Shown: piece by piece, positions 14,501-24,134 of the stretch
Position numbering within the stretch: the first letter of the stretch is position 1
Layout of the letters: each line of letters begins with the position of its first letter
Assembly: GCA_030142905.1 (NCBI GenBank)
Contig: JASJOG010000018.1
Coordinates: 806,001 to 870,000 of the forward strand
Direction of reading: 5' to 3'
From: Heliopora coerulea
Taxonomy: Eukaryota > Cnidaria > Anthozoa > Scleralcyonacea > Helioporidae
DNA: 64,000 nucleotides
Notes under the pieces: model-generated
Told to the model about the DNA's origin: nothing
The model's database searches: none
What the model saw: only the letters and a program-made list of their open reading frames with translations
Translations under genes and position numbers: made by a program

Positions 14501-17500
14501 GTAATCACAGAATAACAGACGTGGGAAATGTTTGTTTGTATGATGAGCGTATTTGTTTATAGTTATCATACATGTATATTATATACTATTTATGTTATAC
14601 TAGTTGTCACATATTTTACAGTTCAGTACATACGGTAAATTGTGCATGCTGGTTTCCTTGTTTGCGATACGGATTAACTCTTTTCTGCACAGACGACTAC
14701 CTTAAAAATGTCGTTTTGCTTTTCCTGGAGGAAAATATAGGAATCTATCCGAGAAAAAATAAAAATAAAACGACATGTTTAAAAAAGAATCGATGAACAA
14801 CGAAAGTTTTCAAATCGCTAGATAAGCAGATCGACGGCTGAATATACGAAAACTAGGGGTCGACGAATATTAGTCGATTATTTGGTTTTAAACTTAATAA
14901 AATAAGTTGCTAACATGTTAAACATCAGTCAGCCCGGTCACTACAACAAAACATGTTCCATCAATCTAAATTTTGGGCAAACGTATTTCGAATTTTCAGA
15001 GACCTTTTCAAGTTGTATACATGGGTTTAAAAAACTGCCTGGCAAAGATTGTATGGTAAATTAATGTTATGTTGGTTTTTGCTCGCAAAATTTGTAAGAA
15101 GAGTATGGCACTTATTTTTAAACTTGGTTGATGAGACGCTAAACATGTTTAAGGATTCTGTTAGTAGATTCTCGATGCAAAAGATTTTTCTTTCAAATGA
15201 TCTCTCTCGTTGAAGCTGAAAGTTTTCCTATATATAATCGACTGCAAGATAACGGTTTTGCTACAAATAATATTCTGCTGAGGTGGATTATTCTCCACTT
15301 TGTGACGTTTTTTTTATTCGTAAGAAACAAAAGCACCGGTGCTATCGTTTAAAATCCAGTGATTAGTAAAAAGGATAAACTGATTAAATATCTTTCAATT
15401 GGCCTTGCCTGATCTATGCAAGCTGCGAGACTAATTAATTCTCTGCTAGGTGAGATCTCTGCTAAGTGAGATCTCTGCTTGTGTTGTTAAGTGATCGCCA
15501 TCCACGAGCATGGACGAGGCAAACCAGTTTTGAAAGCATGTTTACGACACATGCTGTGATTGGTTGCTGAGCGTGCTGGATGACTTGATGGATTGCGTTG
15601 CTTTTGCCAAGGCCGCGTGGTGCACTAAATGTAAAAAGCGCTAATTGTCTAACAAATGAATGGGTGGATGGGGGGATCAGGGGATAAGTCGGTGGGTGGT
15701 TGGGTTGATGGATAGATGGGTAGATGGATGAATAGATGGGTGAGTGAGTGAGTGAGTGGATGGGTGGGTGAGCAGATGAATAGATGGATGGATGGATTGG
15801 TGGTTGGGTACGGAATGGGAGGGAATGGGATGAGATGAAATGAATTGGGGTAGATGGACGGATTGCATTGGATGGTTTGGGTGAATTGGACTGGACGTAT
15901 TGGTTGGATGGATGGATTGGATGGGTTGGATGGGTATATAGGTTGGATGAATTGGATGGATAAATTCGTTGTATTGGTTGAATGGATAAATTGGTTGGAT
16001 TGGATGGATGGATATAGATAAAGCTAACTTCGTCTATAAGCCATTGTCAAGTAATAACGGTACTTAAGCAGCTGAAGGAACACTCAGGGAAACATTGAAA
16101 CAGTTTTTTATCTTCTCGTAATTTACACGCTTTCGTGTTTTTAACTTCGTTGGCAAACCATGCCCAATAGGAACAGTATCTGGGTGTTGGCAGAGGTCTG
16201 TTTGCAATACTAATTGAGAATTAGTGTTATCGTCATCTATCGATAAGGAACTGATGTCACTAACTCACGTGATTTTTAAACTAATTGTTTGCATTATATA
16301 ATAAAAAAACAAATTTTCCCTTTTTATTCATAAAAGGACGTGAACTTACAACGTCGGTTCGTTATAACCTGATGAATTCTACAGACAGCAGGACAAAGCC
16401 TACCGATTCACACATCAACGTCATGCTCTCGAATATTAAATACAAAATTGAGAGTGAGATCCGTAGGGGGAAAGTACTTGCCTGACGTTTTCTGTGCGAA
16501 ATACCGAAGGCAAATGCTTTCCTGTGCGGAATGAACAAACGAGATTAATAAGAAATTTGTTTTATGGCTTTTGTTTGGTTTTAATTCCCATTTTTAATTT
16601 GGTTTTCATTCCCATTTTAACTTGGTTTTCGTCGTCGAATCTTGCTATTTCTCTTACCTTGAAACTTGTTCGTTTTACTTCCTGTTTCCGCCTGGTAAAC
16701 ATTGATTTAACGTAATTTGATACAGTTAGCTTTAAACGAAAGCAGCACTGGTGTTCAAGTACATTTTGTTACTCGAAGTTTTTCGATTTAGGTACTTAAC
16801 TCTCCTTAACTTTCAGTGAAACCAGCTTGAAAGTTTTCTCTGCCAAAACCTATCTGTCGAGAATGAAAAGTTATTGGATTGATCCAATATCATAAAATCG
16901 CGGACCGTTTAGCAACCGATCAGCATGCATAATTTTGCGTACAGGCTGAAAAACGAACTCAGCATGAAATAAATAGTTCCAATTTACGCGCTGGGAGGTT
17001 TGCACTGAAAAAAATAAATAAATAAAAAAAATTCCCGAGGTTTCCAGAAGTGGCCCAGAAAAACCGCCGGCAGTTTTTGGGATCGAGTCAAAATATTATT
17101 CTATATGAACCGACCAAAAAACCGTTAATAGCATCTTTATTTTTTATTTTTCGTTGCCGTGAAACACTGTCAGCCAGATGTCAAATTTCAGCCTCGTCCC
17201 GACGGTATTTCTAGGGACTACTTCTGTTAGGGCCCAATTTACGTGACACGATTGTCATACATGATTGTTCGTTCTGATCTATCCGATTAACTCACTGGAA
17301 ACCTTCCAGGCATATTGTGACTTGAGTGAAGGAATGAAAAGTGCAAATGTGCTCTTACGGAGAAATACCCTGGCAAGCGCCGGAAATCAATTGACAAAAT
17401 TATCCAATATATTTGGTAAATTTTACCAACAATGAAGCAATCGTGCGTTAGATTCATCGGTTTAAGTTAACCTGAATTCTAATTACATGTTTCTAGGAAG

Positions 17501-20500
17501 GAAGTTATAAAGTTCATCGCATTATTCCCAGTTTTATCAAGAGTAAATACGAAGCCATGAGTCTAGGTGGTGCCGTCGCTCCTATGACTGGCACAATTGT
17601 AAAGGTGGGTAAAACTCGTTTGTACAATTTTTCTGCGGTGGTCCCGAGCTATTCAGTTGGACCGCTTTTTTGGAAGAAAATAAGCCGTGGCTAAAACTTC
17701 CAATAAATTGTGCATTTATGCGGGATGGACGAAATTTTCAAATGTTATAGTCTTTTATATTTATGACCTAATGGAGACTAGTTGCGTAAAATACAACTCT
17801 TAGGCTTCTGGCTGGGAATGGAACTGGAGACCGTGACACTCGAAAATCTCCTTCATTTAATATAAACTCCATTGGATGTGATCTAGTGCAATTTGAAAAC
17901 CAGATCAAAACTGTTTTTTAGGATTGAGTGACCTGTTCATGCCATATTCCTTTGGGAATCAAGCAAATCCAGGTCATACATGGTAGTATTTTTTCAAAAT
18001 AAATACAATAGCGACATTTAGGTGCCCGTTTTTTCCAGGTAAACGTCGAGGCTGGGCAAACAGTAGCAGAAGGTGACGTGATTATAATTATGGAGGCGAT
18101 GAAAATGGAAGTACGTTGGTTAATGAGTTATGATATTTTAAAGCTTAGTGTATTACGAAGATTGTGATAACCTTCATTTAAATGTGTACACCCAATTTTA
18201 ACTCGTCGTTTAGAGTTACATGCTGGTGCGTAATCTTTTGTACTGTTTTTATAACTTCTTTCTGGCTAACGCCAGGCGATTTTGTTTGCTGGTGGGAGAC
18301 GTCTATCATTTAAAGAGGTCAACGTCTACATCGATTATCTCTACCACTGCCTGAGCCGCAAATGTATTCTAGACAACTCCATAAATTTTATAGAAGGGAG
18401 GTTTGGCACTGAATGGTTAAAAACCTATCTCGATTATCCATTTCACTGCCATGTGTGTATGTTTGTGGTTTTTAGGCATTGTCTTTTGTTTTTGTGGTTG
18501 TAATAACCATCGACAATAATTACAACCAATCACAACAGCAGCAACAATATTACTACAACTACATCATTGACTACAACTATAACTATAACTACAATTATAA
18601 AACTCATTAAGAATTCATGAGGAAAATGCAAAAGAAAATCATAATCATGTCGTGTCTGTATGTGGTACAGACACACGTGCTTTAGCCTGAAATTCCCGTC
18701 AAATTCTCCTCAATATTTTTCGCATTAGGAAACAGAAATTGCCAAACTGTACAAGGAAATTAGCGTGCGAAGAAGTTCGTCTTATAAGACATTTACAAAA
18801 CTCGCAGTACGTGCTTTATTGGATCCAAAACACTCGGCTATTGCCTCGTGCTTTATATTCAACTAGAAATACGTGCACGCAACAACCCCCCGCCCACCCT
18901 GCCAATATATCTCTCGAAAGTCCAAGTAACATTGATAATTTTTCAAAATTGTCAAAAAGACAAATCCCTCTTACTATAACTGGAAGAGGGTATGCAATAT
19001 AAGAAAAAGACAACATTTGCACACGAATATTAACAACCCAAACTGGAAATTGTTTTATATTTAAACTGTTCGTCGTCATATTTACGTTTAAAAGTTTGAC
19101 TCTGTTTTATTATAACAAAACGTTTGGAGAGAATAACCTTTAACGGTATTGTAAATAATGGGATCCATCCTGACATTTCTACTGCTAAACAATGGATGTT
19201 CGTATCAAGACCCGGTATTAGTTGCGATCTTGACGTATTTCGTGTCGTTTTTGGATGAAACTTATCACTTTTTTCCACTTTGAAGAAAGACATTTTAGTT
19301 GATGGCAACACTTTCCGTCTTAAAAGCGGAGCATTCTCATTGGTTACCGGTCGGATACCAGCATTACAGATAGCTTATGATTGAAAACAAATTTTTTGAT
19401 ATTTTTCTGTATTAAAAAATTGATAAATCCTACATTGTCTTGAAGTTAATTAAAAATTTCTAGTAGAAGAGGGAAGTAAAAGACGTACTTTTTCTCACTG
19501 TAAAACTTTCGTAAAACAGAGAAATGGCGTAGCATACGAACCTTCAACTTTTACGTATTTTCAACGAAACGTTCATCGTCACGTCAACACAAAGAGTTCA
19601 ACGGTGAATTTACAGAAAGAACACGGCTTTATACTTTCAAAATTTCTTGCGAGGTGTTAAAATCCTGATGAAAGCATTACTGGTCGAACAAGATAAAGGT
19701 AATCATCCACAAGCCACCCGAAAAGTGAGAAAGACTGAAGCGGACAACATTTTCGCCGAATAGTATGATCTCCAAATAGAAATAGCTTTTCAGCGTATTT
19801 CAGCTACTCGATTCAGACGTACCTGCGATTGTGTAGCTCAGCTAAGTGATTACCAGAACGTGAAAAGTCTCGATTCATACAAATCAACATCGATTCAACT
19901 ACAGCGAAGAATATCGTTTACATTCAGTCGCTCAGCAAATGTCCCGGCAACGAGCGAGTTCCCGTAACGTCTTTGTTCATATTCATGAGAAAGAACCAAG
20001 TCAAAGCGTTGCTCCATAATGTGAACAGTTGGCCAATGCATATTCCAAAGAGCTGAGTTTTAGAACTATTCTTTCAAGTCATAAATTTTCCAGTAATCAA
20101 TATGTCCTGCAAAAGTGAAACCAGCCGCAAGCACCAAGAAAGCCATTTCGTTTGCCGGTCTTAAATCATTTACTGACTTCAGTGTTCAAATGATGTAAAC
20201 AACTTGCGAGAGATCCATACAAGGGAAAAAATAACGAGACCAAATCGATTTGCTTCGATACGGTACCTAAGTATGGTTTGGTCAACAACATACCAGTCCC
20301 CGAGCTTGCACACGGCATTTTTGAGTGACCGGAATCCATGGAGATATATATATATATAAAGATAGATACACAATGCGAAAATTTTTCTCCCTAGTCACCA
20401 CGCGTGTAACAGGACTCCACGCACGTCGAGAATAGTACCCTCGCACCGCGCTTCGCACGGTGGGCGAGGGGATAAAGCACTCCTGCTCGTTTTGTAAATA

Positions 20501-20921
20501 GTGCCTACAACTACAACAGTTGTCACCGTTATGTAATTATAGCGTTTGAAAAAAAATGCCCATGTCAAAGCCTGTGTGATCTTAACAGTTGCAGTTGGCC
20601 GGTCCTTCCTACACTAATATTAACCACCTCTACGACGTTAACTACAAACTTTAGGAGTGAGGTGATCCTAATTTGCAATCAACTTGATTGCGTTAAGTAT
20701 CATCATTTTTATAGTGCGACATGACCTTGTCGCTTGTCCTTTTTCGCTTTGTCACTGCAGAGTAGGTCTCAGCTGATTTTTCTTTTCTATCCCTTTGTTT
20801 TAAACAGCACATTATCTGCGCTCCAAAGGATGGTATCGTTAGAGACGTTCTTTATTCTGTTGGTGACACCGTGGAAAGAAACTCACCTTTAATTATGTAC
20901 AGAAAAGAAACTGAAGAATAA
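2326..20921 (+). CDS. MCCC1: Methylcrotonoyl-CoA carboxylase alpha subunit, 3' two thirds (12 exons)
   Basis: Biotin-dependent subunit of the mitochondrial carboxylase that turns 3-methylcrotonyl-CoA into 3-methylglutaconyl-CoA in leucine breakdown. Twelve exons (2326-2519, 3340-3562, 4811-4899, 8062-8171, 9483-9575, 10775-10892, 10975-11061, 12595-12644, 13214-13351, 17497-17604, 18039-18110, 20808-20921) join in phase with GT/AG borders into 464 codons plus TAA. The order matches animal MCCC1: ATP-grasp part of biotin carboxylase ([38 protein letters not shown]), C-terminal carboxylase region ([14 protein letters not shown]), linker, and biotinyl domain (APMTGTI, EAMKME). The ATP- and bicarbonate-binding residues known from bacterial AccC (His, Lys, Glu, Asn, Arg, Gln, Glu of these motifs) are present. 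The start, mitochondrial targeting peptide and first part of the carboxylase domain lie left of the window. The biotin motif and linker separate it from PCCA and pyruvate carboxylase. Introns contain many transposons but no coding break was seen. Confidence 0.96.
3340..3562 (+). CDS. MCCC1: MCCC1 exon: carboxylase active site
   Basis: Acceptor tttgtctag, donor gtaagg; enters after one base and ends two bases into a codon. Contains [20 protein letters not shown], which holds the family's Glu, Asn, Arg, Gln and Glu active-site residues, and [12 protein letters not shown] with the conserved bicarbonate-pocket Arg. Confidence 0.97.
3741..4169. mobile_element. hAT-like MITE in MCCC1 intron
   Basis: Inverted ends TATAGAGATCA / TGATCTCTATG, with longer imperfect pairing including AGAGGGAGCAT, flanked by TTTAGAAC (3733-3740) and GTTAGAAC (4170-4177), an 8-bp target duplication with one mismatch. 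429 bp, no coding capacity. Confidence 0.75.
4811..4899 (+). CDS. MCCC1: MCCC1 exon: carboxylase beta-strand region
   Basis: Acceptor ctctgttag, donor gtcagt. Encodes [15 protein letters not shown] then [12 protein letters not shown], matching the segment after the EDP motif in animal MCCC1 (FMPVAGPLVHLSTP in human). Its phase links the two neighbouring exons exactly; the Gly at the exit junction completes [12 protein letters not shown]. Confidence 0.93.
4941..5000. repeat. Short GGTAAT-type tract
   Basis: A few GGTAATGGTAAT units just downstream of the MCCC1 exon ending at 4899; an outlier of the larger array at 5.5-5.9 kb. Confidence 0.7.
5515..5935. repeat. Degenerate GGTAAT/GGTAGT minisatellite
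   Basis: About 400 bp of 3- and 6-bp units (GGT AAT, GGT AGT) with many substitutions. It leaves long stop-free frames on both strands (Gly/Asn, Val/Met or Ile/Thr-rich), which are composition artefacts. Confidence 0.9.
5947..7725. mobile_element. Cluster of TA-flanked MITE copies
   Basis: Several full and partial copies in both orientations of a family that begins TACACCTTTTGCTG and ends CAGCAAAAGGTGTA. The internal block includes ATTAACGCCAACCTCAAACT and a second block with GGTGTTAATGGTCGTCTGTT. The terminal TA suggests a Tc1/mariner-type target duplication. Copies also form the arms of the 35.5-38.6 kb fold-back. Interrupted by an unrelated insert at about 6.77-7.34 kb. Confidence 0.7.
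6768..7342. mobile_element. Element inserted into the MITE cluster
   Basis: Interrupts a MITE copy between its GACGTTGATCAG and GGCGTTAATGATAG parts. Ends are inverted around TGTAGCCA.GA / TCCTCTTGGCTACA, with G/C-rich subterminal runs (gtggggcagggg; gggggcaagtgccccccc). About 570 bp without recognisable coding. Exact ends and target duplication are uncertain. Confidence 0.5.
8062..8171 (+). CDS. MCCC1: MCCC1 exon: [14 protein letters not shown] block
   Basis: Acceptor tttaatcag, donor gtgagt. Encodes [20 protein letters not shown] and [16 protein letters not shown], the conserved end of the biotin carboxylase C-terminal domain. Ends on a whole codon. Confidence 0.96.
8325..8440 (+). repeat. 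tRNA-derived SINE fragment
   Basis: Contains GCGGGTTTGATCCCCG, a good pol III B-box and T-arm-like motif, followed by a CTCAGAAATCG tail. TCAAGCTCTATCC and GGATAGAGCTTGA face each other around it. The A-box half is missing or decayed. Confidence 0.5.
8732..8815. repeat. 84-bp imperfect palindrome
   Basis: Outer arms AGGTAGATGAACGATCT / AGATCGTTCATCTACCT and inner arms AAGCTCGATACTCAGAAA / TTTCTGAGTATCGAGCTT pair almost fully. The inner motif resembles the tail of the SINE piece at 8.4 kb. In an MCCC1 intron. Confidence 0.8.
9483..9575 (+). CDS. MCCC1: MCCC1 exon: end of carboxylase domain
   Basis: Acceptor tttttttag, donor gtatat; 31 whole codons. Encodes [17 protein letters not shown] then [14 protein letters not shown], matching human [30 protein letters not shown] in length and pattern. 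Confidence 0.95.
9782..9829. repeat. 16-bp perfect inverted repeat
   Basis: AGTAAAAGTACCAATA and its exact reverse complement flank a 16-nt A/T-rich loop; probably the centre of a small MITE. In an MCCC1 intron. Confidence 0.75.
10775..10892 (+). CDS. MCCC1: MCCC1 exon: linker after carboxylase
   Basis: Acceptor atctttttag, donor gtaagg. Encodes [20 protein letters not shown], then [19 protein letters not shown]. Conservation is low, as usual for this helical linker, but length, position and phase fit. The following intron is only 82 bp. Confidence 0.88.
10975..11061 (+). CDS. MCCC1: MCCC1 exon: BT-domain strand region
   Basis: Acceptor ctttggtttag, donor gtatga; enters after one base and leaves after one. 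Encodes (D)[19 protein letters not shown] then KLVLNVGES, which lines up without gaps against human [29 protein letters not shown]. A nearer AG at 11,019-11,020 was rejected because its phase does not fit. Confidence 0.86.
11402..11445 (+). ncRNA. Hammerhead-ribozyme-like motif
   Basis: Intact core CTGAAGA (11406-11412), stem II GACC-GAAT-GGTC (11414-11425), GAAA (11426-11429), stem III ATG...CAT (11429-11440) with T as the predicted cleavage-site base, and a TTAA/TTAA stem I. Sits after a TA-rich tract. The layout fits hammerheads carried by Penelope-like elements; activity is not shown. Confidence 0.6.
12595..12644 (+). CDS. MCCC1: MCCC1 exon: short 50-bp exon
   Basis: Acceptor tatactgaag, donor gtacaa. 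Encodes [16 protein letters not shown] (human VAIAVTYNHDGSYSMQ). Phase agrees on both sides. Confidence 0.9.
13214..13351 (+). CDS. MCCC1: MCCC1 exon: linker beta region
   Basis: Acceptor ttttaag, donor gtaaga; 46 whole codons. Encodes [20 protein letters not shown], then [16 protein letters not shown] and DGTLYLFSP. Matches the human block ending TIYLFSK. Confidence 0.93.
13680..14111 (-). pseudogene. LINE reverse-transcriptase C-terminal fragment
   Basis: A frame at 13749-14111 reads [20 protein letters not shown], then [20 protein letters not shown] and [16 protein letters not shown]: the E.RM.RWM and RLRW.GHV.R signatures found at the C-terminal end of non-LTR retrotransposon polyproteins. 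No upstream RT domain is present, so it is a 5'-truncated dead copy. G/C-richer than its surroundings. Clade not assigned. Confidence 0.8.
14340..14475. mobile_element. Retroelement-tail-like segment
   Basis: Contains GGCGCCAGGAAGGGCATCCG, a motif I associate with 3' regions of some LINEs and their SINEs. Close to the LINE fragment and possibly part of the same insertion. Confidence 0.4.
15655..16020. repeat. GGAT/GGGT tetranucleotide satellite
   Basis: Degenerate (GGAT)n, (GGGT)n, (GAGT)n and (GGATT)n arrays within the 13.4-17.5 kb MCCC1 intron. The remaining parts of that intron (14.5-15.6 and 16.0-17.5 kb) show no recognisable gene. Confidence 0.9.
17497..17604 (+). CDS. MCCC1: MCCC1 exon: start of biotinyl domain
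   Basis: Acceptor gtttctag, donor gtgggt; 36 codons. Encodes [17 protein letters not shown] then [13 protein letters not shown], the classic opening of a biotinyl domain (human GGPLAPMTGTIEKV). Confidence 0.96.
18039..18110 (+). CDS. MCCC1: MCCC1 exon: biotin attachment site
   Basis: Acceptor ttttccag, donor gtacgt; 24 codons. Encodes [24 protein letters not shown]. The Lys of AMKM is the residue biotinylated by holocarboxylase synthetase. Confidence 0.97.
18111..20807. other. Last MCCC1 intron, no gene seen
   Basis: Contains a short (ACT/AAC)n tract near 18.53-18.60 kb and a short (TA)n near 20.34 kb. Frames are short and show no family signature. Otherwise nothing recognised. Confidence 0.6.
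20808..20921 (+). CDS. MCCC1: MCCC1 last coding exon
   Basis: Acceptor tttaaacag. Encodes [20 protein letters not shown], then [17 protein letters not shown] and TAA, closing the biotinyl domain. An AATAAA at 20,917-20,922 overlaps the stop codon and another lies at 21,037-21,042. Confidence 0.95.
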   Translation, partial: HIICAPKDGIVRDVLYSVGDTVERNSPLIMYRKETEE

Positions 20922-21018
20922 AAACCAGCTTAATTGTTGAATTACACTGTAATTTATTAAACTTGTATAATCCTTTTATTTTTTTAAAGTAGTATGTCAA
21001 GGTAATGCAAGTCGTGGG

Positions 21019-21260
21019 TAATGTATATATATATAGAATAAAATTGTAATGCCAAACTGCAGACGGAACCGTTTCGGCCTATTGGGCCTCATCAGTGCAG
21101 TGCTGACGAGCAGGATGGAGAAGCCTACATTATATAGGCAACTCAAATGTTCCACGCTTGTGGTACATCTAAGCCATGCTAGAGCGCTCTAACTAGAGAC
21201 TAGTGAGCGTGCGCAAATGCCCTAGCGGCATGACTCATCCTGTAGAGCGCTCAATATGAA

Positions 21261-21293
<33 letters not shown>
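21019..21293 (-). mobile_element. Penelope-like terminal fragment between TA tracts
   Basis: A segment bounded on both sides by (TA)n and carrying a hammerhead motif on the - strand. It resembles the terminal regions of Penelope-like elements but differs in sequence from the neighbouring larger copy, so it is probably a second family. Confidence 0.55.
21057..21100 (-). ncRNA. Hammerhead ribozyme, complete minimal fold
   Basis: On the - strand: stem I CTGCA (21100-21096), core CTGATGA (21095-21089), stem II GGCC-CAATA-GGCC (21088-21076), GAAA (21075-21072), stem III ACGG-TT-CCGT (21072-21063), cleavage base C (21062), stem I TGCAG (21061-21057). All core bases are canonical. The tiny stem III loop is typical of hammerheads in Penelope-like retroelements. 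Confidence 0.78.
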
Positions 21294-21298
<5 letters not shown>

Positions 21299-21536
21299 CA
21301 TAAAAACTTTATTAAAAAAGAATATACAACTTACGTTTCGGGGACCGGCCCCTTCTTCAACAGCTCACGGTTAAAGAATAGAGTCCTTATATACCTTATC
21401 GTTCTTCCTTAAATTTACATAAATTTCAAACTTCCATTACATTTAGTCCCAGAGGAGCATAACATTTTAATTTTTCAATCCAAAAACCTTCCCTTGCTGT
21501 CGGATCCCTAACATCGGTAACATCAATTATTTTAAC

Positions 21537-22175
21537 CTATAAATCTTCCAGATCTATATGCTCATCTTCAAGAAAATGTGCATACAGGTGTTCCCCACAA
21601 ATTCCCCTTTGTCCCCTTTCACATCGTCTCAATGAGCTCTTATGGCTATTGAACCTTAACCTAAATGGTGGTGTTGTGCTCCCCACATATTGTTTACTAC
21701 ATCTTTTGCATGTTATTAAATATACCACTCCTTGAGAGTCACAATCAAAGGAATGATTGATATGGAAAGACCGCTTCTCTACATTACCCATAAATATCGA
21801 TCCAGTTTCAACAAATTTACAAACTTTACATCTGGCCTTTCCACGGCAAAACATTCCCTTGGACCCCTCCTCCATAGGTTACATCTTAGCCCTCACCAAA
21901 ATATCCTTCAAATTCTTCGCTCTCCTAAAGCTTAACAACGGAGCAACCGGCAAAAGCTTTTTAAGTACAGGCACCAACTCAACCAAAGTTTGCAATTCTC
22001 GAAGAATATTATGCACTACCTGAAGTGCAGGATGAAAGTCAAAAGTGAAAACCAATCTATCAGACCGATCTGAATTTCTCTTTCCCGTCCCATTAAGCAA
22101 AACTTCCCGATTAAGACCGTTCACTCTGCCGATCTGCTTATCCACAAAACCCCTCTCATAACCCCTTTTCCACAA
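21537..22175 (-). pseudogene. Penelope-like GIY-YIG endonuclease, main copy
   Basis: Continues the element after the frameshift. Contains a Cys-rich stretch (CRGKARCKVCKF) and GVVYLITCKRCSKQYVGST, the GIY-YIG core, followed by RFNSHKSSLR and HFLEDEHIDLEDL. A stop at 21,876-21,878 replaces the Gln codon that is intact in the inverted copy. Confidence 0.85.
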
Positions 22176-22183
22176 GAAACATT

Positions 22184-23434
22184 TTAATTCTTTCTCCCTA
22201 CTTTTGAAAACATCTTCCGAATCGCAAATTCTTTCAATCTCAGCGCCTGACTATATGGAATAGCTTTTTTAACATGCTGAGGATGGAACGATTTAAAATT
22301 CAAGTACTGATGTGTATCCGTCAGTTTATCATAAACATCAGTACTGAAAATTCCACCATTAAAACCAATCACATCTAAAAAAGAGATTTTCTCATTACCA
22401 ATCTCCCACGTAAATTTGATAGATCCATGATATGAATTCAAGGCCAACAAAAATTCATCCAATCTCTCCCTGCCATGAAGCCATATAAATATATCATCCA
22501 AAAATCGCCACCAAACCCACGGTCTATAACTACAAGTCTCCTAGAACGAGTTTTCAAAACTCCCCATGAAAATATGCGCAAAAGCCGGGGCAAACTTTGT
22601 ACCTATTGCCGTTCCCAATTTTTACCTATAAACTCTTTCATCAAATTCAAAATAGTTGTTTTCTAAAATAACCTTTGCCAAATTGAAGAGGTGCTCCGAT
22701 GGAATCTCCACCTCACCATCATTAATTGCTTCTTTAAGTGCTTTCAAACCTTCACAATGAGGTATATGTGAGTATAATCCCACAACATCAATCGTACAAA
22801 CAATAGCATTCCGAGGCGCACCACCCAACTCTTTTAATTTTAAAAGGAAATCATCCGTATCTTTAATTATCGAAGGAACCAAATTTACTAAGGGTTGAAT
22901 ATAAAAATCCAAAAACTTAGAAATCCTTTCCGTTGCTGTTCCACAATTTGAAATAACTGGGCTCCATGGTACCTTTTCCAACCTCTTATGAATTTTTGGA
23001 AGCAAATAAAGTCTCCCCAATCTTGGCCTCGGATTCAACTAATACTTTCTATTCTTCTCATTAATATGCCCTTCCTTCATTAGTAAATCCAAACTTTGAG
23101 CAACGAGAGAGGATACCTGATCCAAAGGATCATTTAAAATTCTTTCATATACATCACTATCCCGAAGCTGATCATACGCTTCTTTACAATAATCTTCTCT
23201 CCCCCATACAACCACTGCTGAACCTTTATCCGTTTCTTTGATAACAATATCTCGATATCGCTTTAAATTTCCCAAGGCTTCCCTCTCTGCCACTGAAATA
23301 TTACTAAAATTTCTACTTCTCTCGTTGATCAAACGAACCCTTTCCTGTAAAGCTGAAAGATATAAATCAATTACTGGCTCTACATCTTTCGGTGGTTTTG
23401 ACTTTTGACTTTCATCCTTTTGACTTTCATCCAC
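22184..23434 (-). pseudogene. Decayed Penelope-like reverse transcriptase
   Basis: One frame carries an N-terminal helical region (IVIKETDKGSAVVVWGREDY) and RT motifs: GRLYLLPKIHKR, PVISNCGTATERIS, CTIDVVGLYSHIPH, KLGTAIGTKFAPAF and DDIFIWLHG. DD of the DDIF motif is present. In-frame stops near 23,039, 22,622 and 22,540 and a frameshift near 22,180 break it, so it is not functional as one protein. LPKIHK and the GLYSHIPH motif identify Penelope-like RTs rather than LINE or LTR types. Confidence 0.85.
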
Positions 23435-23922
23435 TTCAGGTAGTGCATAATATTCTTCGAGAATTGCAAACTTTGGTTGAGTTGGTGCCTGTACTTAAAA
23501 AGCTTTTGCCGGTTGCTCCGTTGTTAAGCTTTAGGAGAGCGAAGAATTTGAAGGATATTTTGGTGAGGGCTAAGATGCAACCTATGGAGGAGGGGTCCAA
23601 GGGAATGTTTTGCCGTGGAAAGACCAGATGTAAAGTTTGTAAATTTGTTGAAACTGGATCGATATTTATGGGTAATGTAGAGAAGCGGTCTTTCCATATC
23701 AATCATTCCTTTGATTGTGACTCTCAAGGAGTGGTATATTTAATAACATGCAAAAGATGTAGTAAACAATATGTGGGGAGCACAACACCACCATTTAGGT
23801 TAAGGTTCAATAGCCATAAGAGCTCATTGAGACGATGTGAAAGGGGACAAAGGGGAATTTGTGGGGAACACCTGTATGCACATTTTCTTCAAGATGAGCA
23901 TATAGATCTGGAAGATTTATAG
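23392..23922 (+). pseudogene. Penelope-like GIY-YIG endonuclease, inverted truncated copy
   Basis: About 165 codons match the main copy almost residue for residue (LQTLVELVPVLKKLLPVAPL; VVYLITCKRCSKQYVGST; EHIDLEDL) without a stop. It begins at a junction with a duplicated TTTGACTTTCATCC motif and has no RT of its own, so it is a 5'-truncated partner, not a gene. Confidence 0.85.
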
Positions 23923-24098
23923 GTTAAAATAATTGATGTTACCGATGTTAGGGATCCGACAGCAAGGGAAGGTTTTTGGATTGAAAAATTAAAATGTTAT
24001 GCTCCTCTGGGACTAAATGTAATGGAAGTTTGAAATTTATGTAAATTTAAGGAAGAACGATAAGGTATATAAGGACTCTATTCTTTAACCGTGAGCTG

Positions 24099-24134
24099 TT
24101 GAAGAAGGGGCCGGTCCCCGAAACGTAAGTTGTA
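24099..24134 (+). ncRNA. Hammerhead-like motif, C3 to U variant
   Basis: Near the end of the inverted Penelope copy: TTGAAGA, stem II GGGG-CCGGT-CCCC, GAAA, then AC...GT and A. The first core base is T instead of C, so the C3-G8 pair would be U-G. The same motif occurs on the - strand near 21,325-21,360. Confidence 0.45.

Noticed and set aside
23436..23727. Minus-strand frames over the inverted Penelope copy, mirrored at 21,732-22,023 on the plus strand
   Set aside because: Antisense shadows of the GIY-YIG frame.
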